NCBI GenBank assembly: GCA_030378125.1
Contig: JAUCGN010000013.1
Coordinates: 1 to 17,487, forward strand
Direction of reading: 5' to 3'
Source: Thiotrichales bacterium HSG1
Lineage (GTDB): Bacteria > Pseudomonadota > Gammaproteobacteria > Beggiatoales > Beggiatoaceae
DNA: 17,487 nt
A model generated the notes under the pieces. That model was not told where the DNA came from. It searched no databases and saw only the letters and a program-made list of their open reading frames with translations. Numbering within the stretch: position 1 is the stretch's first letter; the number at the start of each line of letters is the position of its first letter. Shown here in pieces: positions 7,271-14,500 of the stretch. The position numbers were made by a program, and so were the translations under genes.

Positions 7271-8374
7271 TTATTCCAAATTAAAACCTAAACCCTGTAA
7301 ACGCTTTGCTAATATAGACCTTTCTGCTGGTATTTGAATAGTTAGTTGACTAAACTCTCTACGCAGAGGATAATTTTTCCTTAACTTATCAAAATTAGCA
7401 TTCGCTTGACTTAAAGCAGTACTATCCCGCCGTATGTCATAAGAAGACATGACTGCAATATGAACTGCAACATCATCATCTATAGTATTAGAAAATGAAA
7501 GACGATTAACTGGTGGTGGCGGAAGCTGTGGATGCCAACTAGGTTCTTGTTGAAAATGCTCACATATTTTGGTATACAACATTTCAGTACCACGAATTTT
7601 ACCATCCAAACTATACCCAGCAATATGTGGAGTTGCCAAAGCCACCTGTTGTAATAGTAACTTATTAATATTAGGCTCATTTTTCCACACGTCTAACACC
7701 ACAGTCAAATTGGGACGAGCTAACAAAGTTAATGATAAAGCAGATTCATCTATCACTACTCCTCGCGAAGTATTGATTAAAATAGCATTATTTTTAAGTT
7801 TAGATAAAAATTCACTATTAACTAGATGATAAGTTGGATAATCACCACCTTTTTTTAATGGGACATGTAAAGTAACAATATCTGCCGTTAGAACTTTATC
7901 CAAATCAACATAATCAGTGTTTTCAAGTAGAGGATCATGTACTAAACATTGGATTTCCAAGGCTTGTAATTTTTTTAATACTCTTGAACCAACGTTACCA
8001 CAACCAATAATACCAACGGTCTTATCTCTGAGACAAAAATTTTGTCTTTCAGCAATCACTAATAATGCACTTATCACATATTCAGCAGCAGCTGTAGCAT
8101 TGCTACCCGGAGCATTGGCAAAACCAATATTATTTTCTTTTAGATAATTCAAATCAACATGGTCGAAACCTATAGTTGCTGTACCTACGAAACTCACAGA
8201 ACTATTAGCTAATAACGAGGCATTTATTTTCGTAACGGAACGTACTAATAAGGTCGTTACTCCCGTTAAATCAGCACTGCTTAAGTTGCGACCATTAACA
8301 GTATTTACTTTACCAAAAATGCCAAAGGCATCTTGTACCAATGGTATATTTTCATCTGCAATTATTGTATACAT
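7271..8374 (-). CDS. pdxB: 4-phosphoerythronate dehydrogenase (PdxB)
   Basis: A 367-residue NAD-dependent D-2-hydroxyacid dehydrogenase that oxidises 4-phospho-D-erythronate in the DXP-dependent pathway to pyridoxal 5'-phosphate. It acts in the cytoplasm. The N terminus (IIADENIPLVQDAFGIFGKV) and FVGTATIGFDHVD are typical of PdxB rather than SerA. The nucleotide-binding glycines are G124-C-G126-N-V-G129 in VGIIGCGNVGS. The catalytic set is visible as R204 (NTSRGVVIDE), E233 (DVWKNEP) and H250 (ATPHIAGYS). The C-terminal tail of about 80 residues fits the PdxB dimerisation domain, and total length is close to the E. coli enzyme. It is the last gene of the minus-strand series, 155 bases downstream of phosphoribulokinase. 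No strong Shine-Dalgarno precedes the ATG. Confident call. Confidence 0.95.
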   Translation of the reverse strand: MYTIIADENIPLVQDAFGIFGKVNTVNGRNLSSADLTGVTTLLVRSVTKINASLLANSSVSFVGTATIGFDHVDLNYLKENNIGFANAPGSNATAAAEYVISALLVIAERQNFCLRDKTVGIIGCGNVGSRVLKKLQALEIQCLVHDPLLENTDYVDLDKVLTADIVTLHVPLKKGGDYPTYHLVNSEFLSKLKNNAILINTSRGVVIDESALSLTLLARPNLTVVLDVWKNEPNINKLLLQQVALATPHIAGYSLDGKIRGTEMLYTKICEHFQQEPSWHPQLPPPPVNRLSFSNTIDDDVAVHIAVMSSYDIRRDSTALSQANANFDKLRKNYPLRREFSQLTIQIPAERSILAKRLQGLGFNLE

Positions 8375-8457
8375 TTAATAGCAATTTTTTAATTTGGTAA
8401 ACCAGCTTGTGCATAAAACAACATGGATACCTGACAGGTTAATTATTTTAAGTATAG

Positions 8458-8480
8458 TTCCCAACATTGTTCGTTGGGAA
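8458..8480. repeat. 8-bp perfect hairpin between prk and pdxB
   Basis: TTCCCAAC (8458-8465) and GTTGGGAA (8473-8480) form a perfect stem with a 7-base loop. It lies about 50 bases past the phosphoribulokinase stop in the direction of transcription. The following minus-strand sequence is AT-rich but has no uninterrupted T-run, so it is either a weak terminator or attenuator, or a dispersed REP-like palindrome. Confidence 0.45.
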
Positions 8481-8529
8481 TGCGTACCGTGACACTCTAT
8501 AATCACTCCAAATGATGTAAACTAATTCA

Positions 8530-9408
8530 TCAAAATTCCATATGTTTACGTCGTTCTTCCATCATGTCACTAATGATAGGTCTAAAGATAATTTGCATGG
8601 CAAAACCCATCTTACCGCCTGGTACTACAAGAGTATTTGGACGTGACATAAAAGAATCGTGGATCATAGTTAACAAATAAGCATAATCTTGATCTCGATA
8701 CTTATTGAATCTAATTACCACTAAACTTTCATCAGCAGTCGGAATTCCACGTGCAATGAATGGGTTAGAAGTATCAACCAATGGAACCCGTTGGAAGTTG
8801 ATATGGCTATGAGTAAACTGTGGAGTTATATATTTTACATAGTCAGGCATACGACGTAATATTGTATTAGTAACCGCTTCCGCAGAATAACCACGTTCAT
8901 CAACATCACGGCGAATCTTTTGAATCCATTCCAAATTTACACTGGGCACTACCCCAACCATTAAGTCTACCCATTGAGCTACATTAGCTTCTGAAGTAAC
9001 AACTCCACCGTGCAGTCCTTCATAAAACAACAAATCGGTATTAGACGGAATATCTTCCCAAGGAGTAAAGGTACCCGGTTCTTGCTTGTAAGGTTCGGCT
9101 TCATCTTCGTTATGCAGGTATTTACGACTTTGCCCATTTCCATTTTCTGAATAGTTATGAAATAAATTTTCTAACTTATCAAACAAATTAGCATCTGGTC
9201 CAAAATGGCTTAGATCTTTACCTTCTTTTTCACATGCGATAACCGCTTCTTTCATGCCAGCTCTATCATAACGATGAAAACTGTCACCTTCAATCACTGA
9301 AGCGTTATATCCACCCCGTCTAAAAATATCTTCAAAGGCATTTTTAACTGTGGTAGTTCCCGCTCCTGATGAGCCGGTTATGGAAACAATTGGATGTTTA
9401 ACGGACAT
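8530..9408 (-). CDS. prk: phosphoribulokinase, class I prokaryotic type
   Basis: A 292-residue kinase that phosphorylates ribulose 5-phosphate to ribulose 1,5-bisphosphate, the Calvin-cycle step before RuBisCO, in the cytoplasm. I chose the ATG at 9408 over an in-frame ATG at 9429 because AAGGAG lies six bases before it and the protein then matches the family length. Walker A is G12-S-S-G-A-G-T-T19. The segment GDSFHRYDR places D42, H45 and R49 where the Rhodobacter enzyme has its base and substrate contacts. YEGLHGG (E130) and KIRRDVDERG (R167, D168, R172) complete the active site, one residue offset from Rhodobacter numbering. Related kinases (E. coli PrkB) occur in non-autotrophs, and no RuBisCO or other cbb gene is in the window, so carbon fixation is possible but unproven. 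Confidence 0.92.
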   Translation of the reverse strand: MSVKHPIVSITGSSGAGTTTVKNAFEDIFRRGGYNASVIEGDSFHRYDRAGMKEAVIACEKEGKDLSHFGPDANLFDKLENLFHNYSENGNGQSRKYLHNEDEAEPYKQEPGTFTPWEDIPSNTDLLFYEGLHGGVVTSEANVAQWVDLMVGVVPSVNLEWIQKIRRDVDERGYSAEAVTNTILRRMPDYVKYITPQFTHSHINFQRVPLVDTSNPFIARGIPTADESLVVIRFNKYRDQDYAYLLTMIHDSFMSRPNTLVVPGGKMGFAMQIIFRPIISDMMEERRKHMEF

Positions 9409-9414
9409 CTTTTT

Positions 9415-9420
9415 CTCCTT
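9415..9420 (-). promoter_or_regulatory. ribosome binding site for phosphoribulokinase
   Basis: On the minus strand AAGGAG sits six bases before the ATG at 9408. It is the best Shine-Dalgarno in the minus-strand gene series and decides the start against the in-frame ATG at 9429. Confidence 0.75.
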
Positions 9421-9450
9421 AAAGTTCATGGAAGGAATTATTAATCGTTC

Positions 9451-9479
9451 ACAATAACGGATTTGTGTATAGAATTCAA
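9451..9479 (-). promoter_or_regulatory. candidate sigma-70-type promoter for phosphoribulokinase
   Basis: On the minus strand TTGAAT (9474-9479) is separated by 17 bases from TATTGT (9451-9456). Each box matches four of six consensus positions. It lies directly after the amidohydrolase stop and about 40 bases before the phosphoribulokinase start, so this gene may have its own promoter. In AT-rich DNA such matches arise by chance. Confidence 0.3.
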
Positions 9480-9480
9480 G

Positions 9481-10725
9481 TTAATTGAGAATTCTTGTAC
9501 CAGTCCATAAAGAACGAGTGTGAAAAACAGCTTTGCTAAAACTTTGTTTAGCGACTCGTAAGTGACGTTTAAGAACAAAATCAAACAATAATGGATTATA
9601 GTGACGAATTTGTTTTAAAATATCTGCTTGTTGTTCAGTAATGAAATCTTGGTTTTGTAACTGACGTAAGGAGATTAGTGGAATTATTCCAGGTAACGGG
9701 TAGTCTGAAGCATATAAAAGACGTGGATGCCAATCGGTACGTGGGATTAAAGTTTTAAGGCTAAAAATTCGATCAGTCTGAGTTATAGCGGATATATCTC
9801 CATACAGTAAGCCTTCATAAAGTTTTTCATCCATGAGCCGAGTAAATAAATCAAAATTACTTACTAATGGGCCATGTTTACCTTTATCCGTGTCAATATT
9901 TTTCCCAAGCGAACCACAATGGGCGACAACAACTTTCACTCCATGTTCTAAAGCCCGGCGTAAATTTAATGGATTAGCATAGGCTTGAGTATTAGTACCA
10001 AACACTGCTTTTTCATCACCACAGTGGCATAGTAATGGTAGACCCCAGTGAGCCATTGCTTGATAAAATCGGTCACAAAGTGGAGAGGATGGGTCCATTC
10101 CCATTGCTGGTGGCAACCATTTAACACCTCTCGCACCTTTGATAAAAGCATTTTCTACAGCTTCTACACAATCTTTGCGATAAGGATGGATTGAGGCAAA
10201 CCATTCAAAATTATCTGGAAATTGTTGGTGGATTTTGGCAGCATAACTGTTGGGAGTGTAGAAAGCGGTTTTAGCTAGTAGACGTTTACCATGTTCGTCA
10301 TAACTATGGTCAAATGCCAATAAAACAAATTTTATCCCCCGTCCCCACTGCAAATTACGCAAATGGTCAATAAAACCTTCATCTACGGACATGTCTGAGG
10401 TTGGACAACTGGCATTGAGATAAAAACGAAATTGAGTATATTGTTTAATATCTAATAAATTTAGAGAATTAGGGTTGACCCATATACCACTATCAGTATC
10501 TCCCAAACCAACTAAATGCACATGCCCATCCCAAACTTGGGTTGTGTCTATGTCATGTAAAGCTGATAATACTACTTCATGGTTGGCTAAATTATCTGGT
10601 AATTTACCCTTGCAAGCATTAAAAAATTTATGTCCATCAGGCCAATATAATGATTTAATATCTAACGCAAAGGTATCTCTTAACCCAAATCCAAGTAAAC
10701 TTAGTAAAAAATAACGGCGTTGCAT
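9481..10725 (-). CDS. amidohydrolase-family (Amidohydro_2-like) protein with Tat-type signal
   Basis: A 414-residue protein. The N terminus QRRYFLLSLLGFGL looks like a twin-arginine signal (R-R-x-F-L), implying folded export with metals already bound. The body shows the landmarks of the metal-dependent TIM-barrel hydrolases, in order: DGHVHL (H68, H70), GVKWLPP (K202), LLCHCGDE (H234), VVVAHCGS (H269) and LYASDYPLPG (D341). These are the expected metal ligands and catalytic Asp of the Amidohydro_2 (PF04909) type group, whose members hydrolyse or decarboxylate varied substrates. The substrate cannot be read from the sequence. It starts 23 bases after the pilE stop, so cotranscription with pilE is likely although no functional link is evident. 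The phosphoribulokinase start follows 72 bases downstream. No clear Shine-Dalgarno is seen. Confidence 0.8.
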   Translation of the reverse strand: MQRRYFLLSLLGFGLRDTFALDIKSLYWPDGHKFFNACKGKLPDNLANHEVVLSALHDIDTTQVWDGHVHLVGLGDTDSGIWVNPNSLNLLDIKQYTQFRFYLNASCPTSDMSVDEGFIDHLRNLQWGRGIKFVLLAFDHSYDEHGKRLLAKTAFYTPNSYAAKIHQQFPDNFEWFASIHPYRKDCVEAVENAFIKGARGVKWLPPAMGMDPSSPLCDRFYQAMAHWGLPLLCHCGDEKAVFGTNTQAYANPLNLRRALEHGVKVVVAHCGSLGKNIDTDKGKHGPLVSNFDLFTRLMDEKLYEGLLYGDISAITQTDRIFSLKTLIPRTDWHPRLLYASDYPLPGIIPLISLRQLQNQDFITEQQADILKQIRHYNPLLFDFVLKRHLRVAKQSFSKAVFHTRSLWTGTRILN

Positions 10726-10748
10726 ATTGATTTAATAAAGATCGCTAC

Positions 10749-11201
10749 TTACCAACATTTATCACTTGGTTGTTCAGCATTATCATTAGCTATCTTATCA
10801 CCAGCTTGATCTATAGTAAAAATAATACAACTGGTGTCTTCTGTTTGTGATCTAACGGCTTTTGCAGTTATTGTATAGGTATCATTAGTACCAGTCAAGC
10901 TAAGTTCATAATGACCATTGTATATATCTAATTTAGGATTTTTGGATACAAAAGTTTCCCCTTCTTTTGCAAAACCAGCTTGTTGAGCATTCAGACCGAC
11001 AAGGGTTGTAGCATAACGATTATTTTCAACATAAAAGTTTTCTTGCAGCTGCGACAATTCCAATAGAGATGCTTTTGCTTCAAGGCGGTTACTGGTCAAT
11101 ACATGTTGCCGATAAGAAGGATAAGCTACAGCAGTTAAAATAGCTATAATTACCACCACTATCATTAGTTCAATTATAGTAAAACCTTTATCTTTTATCA
11201 T
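10749..11201 (-). CDS. pilE: type IV minor pilin, PilE-like
   Basis: A 150-residue type IVa prepilin. The leader MIKDKG is followed by the prepilin peptidase site G6-F7 and the hydrophobic helix FTIIELMIVVVIIAILTAVA, with the conserved mature Glu5 at E11. The rest is a pilin-like globular domain with QENFYVENNRYA, a motif common in minor pilin PilE and related proteins. A C-terminal Cys pair (C125 and C149) should form the D-region disulfide loop. In Pseudomonas, pilE lies directly downstream of pilY1 in the fimU-pilVWXY1E minor-pilin cluster, where these proteins form the priming tip complex; the same order is seen here. Two miniature elements separate it from pilY1, and the nearer one ends just before the pilE leader, leaving only 15 native bases plus an 8-base duplication before the ATG. 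Confidence 0.9.
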   Translation of the reverse strand: MIKDKGFTIIELMIVVVIIAILTAVAYPSYRQHVLTSNRLEAKASLLELSQLQENFYVENNRYATTLVGLNAQQAGFAKEGETFVSKNPKLDIYNGHYELSLTGTNDTYTITAKAVRSQTEDTSCIIFTIDQAGDKIANDNAEQPSDKCW

Positions 11202-11216
11202 ATGTTTTTTCCAATT

Positions 11217-11322
11217 AAGATTTGGGTAGTCCTAAACTAAGTAGTGTTAAACCTACTACGTTATTGAAACCTAATAGGTTTTTTGAGGTCATCACTACAT
11301 TATTTAGGAATACCAAGATTTG
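11217..11322. mobile_element. miniature inverted-repeat element A with 8-bp target duplication
   Basis: The element is 90 bp (11225-11314). Its 22-base ends, 11225-11246 and 11293-11314, are inverted repeats identical at 18 of 22 positions, beginning GGTAGTCCTAAA on one side and reverse-complementing to GGTATTCCTAAA on the other. It is flanked by a perfect 8-bp direct repeat AAGATTTG at 11217-11224 and 11315-11322. It encodes no protein, so it would need a transposase in trans. It lies immediately upstream of pilE. Confidence 0.85.
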
Positions 11323-11340
11323 AACACTGAAGTATTATTA

Positions 11341-11405
11341 ATAATATTTGGAGTCCAAACTTTAGTTTGACAATACCAAGATAAATCTTAGACTCCAAGT
11401 ATTAT
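11341..11405. repeat. cloverleaf-like palindromic segment between the two miniature elements
   Basis: Arms of 15 bases (11341-11355 and 11391-11405) pair with one mismatch, sharing TTGGAGTC/GACTCCAA. Inside them are two perfect small hairpins, CAAACT-TT-AGTTTG (11356-11369) and AAGAT-AA-ATCTT (11378-11389). AATACCAAGAT at 11372-11382 repeats the right junction of element A (11309-11319). It may be a degenerate third copy of the same element family or a structured RNA within the pilY1-pilE transcript. Confidence 0.5.
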
Positions 11406-11409
11406 AGTT

Positions 11410-11515
11410 CATTATTTGGTAGTCCTGCAATGCATAGTGATAAATCTATTAATTACTTGACATTTAACAGCTTTTTTAGAACAAACACTATTCTGTGCAG
11501 GACTACCCATTATTT
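11410..11515. mobile_element. miniature inverted-repeat element B with 8-bp target duplication
   Basis: The element is 90 bp (11418-11507), the same length as element A. The 22-base ends, 11418-11439 and 11486-11507, are inverted repeats identical at 18 of 22 positions, with a perfect outer 12 (GGTAGTCCTGCA) and an inner ATAGTG. A perfect 8-bp direct repeat CATTATTT flanks it at 11410-11417 and 11508-11515. The right duplication covers the last Lys codon and the TAA stop of pilY1. There is no coding capacity. Confidence 0.87.
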
Positions 11516-14500
11516 CTGTAACCAAAATATTCTAGTTGGCGGTACAGCTTCTACCAATGGTTGTTCATAACCAACTTGTACTGCTCTATCTCCAGTATTG
11601 GTGTACATAACAACCGGATCAAAGGCTAAGGTAGAAACATCTAATGAACGATCAGAACCTTCATCACCACGCTTATCTTCATCGAACTCCTCACTTTCAC
11701 CTTCTTCTTTCTTATCAAAAGCCGGTCCACCATCTAACAAGTTGATAGCATAAAAACGACTGGTACCCGGATTAAATGTTCCACAACTACCACTGGAAGT
11801 TTTACCAGAAGAGTAAGATGGTGGTACATAAGTAATGAAAATTACATTATTTTCAACAATAATTGGCCTACCTAAACCTTTCTCTCCTATCCAAGAGCTA
11901 TCAGATTCTTGTAGATTAAAATACCAACCATCCTTATCTGTATCTGTCAAATCAATTGTGTTAGATGACCAGTTAGTGACATTAGCTAAATTATTTAATA
12001 AGATTGGTTTACTAAAATCAAAATCCTGCTCATTGTCGAGAATAGCATAAAATTGATCATGTGCATGGTATACGCCACCATCACCATTTCCCGGTGCGAG
12101 GGGATTAGGTCTAGCACCAGTAACTGCTGCTAAAATATTTTGGCCTTTCAAATTAGCTAAAGCAGGTGGATAAAAGAAACTACGTTTGTCTGGATCAGAA
12201 CCAGCAGCTAGTTTGGCTATGACTCCAGCTTTTTTTGGATCATCATCCTCTTTATCCAAATCAATTCTCCACAATTGACCACCAACATCACCTACATAAA
12301 TTCGATCAGTAACACCATCTCCATTAGTATCTTGTAAAGATAGATCGGAAGGGATCGCATATTTCATGTCTGGCAATACTAAATCAGCACCATCATCATT
12401 ACTAGCCCACCATAAAAGCTCACCACTTTCTGGTTCTACCATATAAATAGCATTACCCATAGTAATTTCTTTAGCTGGATTGAATTTACCTTCTTCTTCT
12501 ACAATCGGATCATAACCACCACCAAATACTACCAATCTACACCAAGGATAGTTACAATAACTTGAATTAACCTCTGTTATATTAGGGGCTGACCAAGTTT
12601 GCCCCAATTTATTAAAGCCATTTTCACCACCTTTAACAGTCCACATTAACTTAGGCAATCCATCCTTATCAGTTACATCAAGTGCATAGATATTTCTGCC
12701 TCCACGCCGCATACCAACAAACATGGTAGCAAAGTTACCGTTAGATGGGATAATTTTTCCATCACTAGTATTAATGAAAAAAGTAGGAGTAGCGTCAACA
12801 CCATAAGCATGAGTATCACCAACTTGATCTTTCATACCTAGTTGATTAATTAACAGTTCTTTAGGTAAGAAAGACCATTTTTCTTTACCAGTAGCAACAT
12901 CATTCATCCTAATTAGCCCATCATTAGTACCAACGAATAATCGGCTTTCTTCATGAGCATAACTTCCATCTTCACCTTCACCGGTTCCGTCATAAAAAAT
13001 TACCCTAGGGGTGCTATGCAATGGGTCAGAAAATGCCCAACGGTCACCATCAGCAATTCTGATAAAATCACCTGATTCCTCTTCTTCAGTATCTCCCTCT
13101 ACCGGTTCGTCTACCGATTCATCTACCGGCTCGTCAGTAGTAGTAGAAGAACCCTCACCTTCAGTGACATTTTTACCAATAATCCATTTTATCAAATTCT
13201 TAGCTTTTTCTTCCTTAGCAGCAGCCTCAGCAGCTTCTTCTTCAGGTGTTTTTGCAACTTCATTTTCTCCATCACCTGTACCACCTGCCATAAGCTCATC
13301 AACTAGTTGTTTTTCAAAAGAGGTAGTTGCAGAATCAAATTCTTGAATTCGATAGTTGCTTAAATTAGCATTGTTGTTAATGTTGGGGGTTAAAACACCC
13401 AAATAGGTATAAATTTCCCTTTCATCACTGTCTAATTCACCACCCATACCACCTGCTGTCACATTACCACCATCACCCGGATCACTCCAAAAACTAGTGC
13501 TTCCATCAGAAATTTGACCCTCTTCATTGGTGGCTTCATTACCGTTAGCATCTTTTAAGCTACCATCTTTATACTGGTATCTTTTGATGTTACCATACCA
13601 ACGAGGTTCAGGTTTAGGTCTGAATACAGAATAATAAATATCGTCTTTATGTCTCAAATTGTTGAGATTGTTAACCGATATACTTGGTGCAGCAAATGAA
13701 CTATTAGTTGTTGTTGCTTGAGCACTTATATTGCTGAAAGCGGTTGATAATTCTTCGACAGTTTTGGCTAAATAAAAATTACGTCCACTACATTTTTCAT
13801 CATTACCGCCTCCGGGCGAAGCCAATCGACATAGATAGTCAACTGCTTTAAGATTATCTGTAGTATCCTCTAAATCTTTGACGTACTCACCAGGTACTGG
13901 AACAAGCTGAGATTTGGCTATATATTTGATTGTTTTACCGCTAGTACTAATCGTTGTGGCACCTTCAGTTGTATCAAAATATCCTCCCATTTTAGGTCCA
14001 ACAACATAATCCTCTCCCACTTTATATTTACCTAACCAAGCAGTTCCTAATTGGAAACCAATAGTATGAACAACTATGTTTTTCTTTTGATTCAAATAAT
14101 CAGCTAAATCAATACCACATTTTTCACTTCTGGAAATGTCAACTACTTTTCCGTTTAGGATAAAAGAGTCAACACATTCATCACTACCCAACAAGGATTT
14201 AACATTAGCACTTTGGTTAGCAGATTGTTCTGCATTAACATTAGCTCTACCATCTGTGAGTAATACAATATGACTACTTTGACAACTACTAGTTGACTGA
14301 ATCGGAGGTGTATATTTTGCCGAACCAGAAACTACTTTCTCGCCAGCACACTCACCTGCATAAGGATTCATATTAATATTACAGCCACCTGGGACATCAT
14401 TTTCGCTATCATGTGTAGCTGGATGGCTAACTAAGTGAAAAGATCGGTTATTACGGGTTTTTCCATTAACAACATTTTTACCTAAATAATATTGAGCTGA

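Larger units (their letters stand above)
11202..11509. other. pilY1-pilE intergenic region packed with inverted repeats (308 bases)
   Basis: No gene is present. The region consists almost entirely of two 90-bp miniature elements (11225-11314 and 11418-11507), their 8-base target duplications, and between them a third palindromic segment (11341-11405). Only 15 bases next to pilE (11202-11216) appear to be outside this repeat complex. Confidence 0.8.

Noticed and set aside
7569..8147. Plus-strand open frames opposite pdxB
   Set aside because: They lie wholly antisense to a clearly conserved enzyme gene and show no family motif or ribosome binding site.
8530..9408. Phosphoribulokinase as proof of an autotrophic organism
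   Set aside because: Close homologues occur in non-autotrophic gammaproteobacteria, and no RuBisCO or other Calvin-cycle gene is visible in the window.
9409..9429. Upstream in-frame ATG at 9429 as the phosphoribulokinase start
   Set aside because: The AAGGAG at 9415-9420 lies between the two ATGs and is spaced six bases from the one at 9408, and family length and active-site numbering (D42, H45, R49) fit the shorter form.
11266..11284. AAACC-TAATA-GGTTTTTT as a rho-independent terminator
   Set aside because: The T-run reads on the plus strand, while both neighbouring genes are transcribed on the minus strand, and the stem is short and AT-rich; it is better seen as the interior of element A.
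11663..11671. RGD tripeptide near the C terminus of PilY1 as an integrin-binding site
   Set aside because: It sits in a highly charged, low-complexity segment (EDKRGDEGSDR) and not at a position known to match the Pseudomonas PilY1 RGD; chance is the simpler explanation.
13011..13346. Plus-strand 111-codon frame rich in Ser and Pro opposite pilY1
   Set aside because: It is the antisense image of the acidic, repeat-containing linker of pilY1; composition mirrors the coding strand and there is no ribosome binding site.
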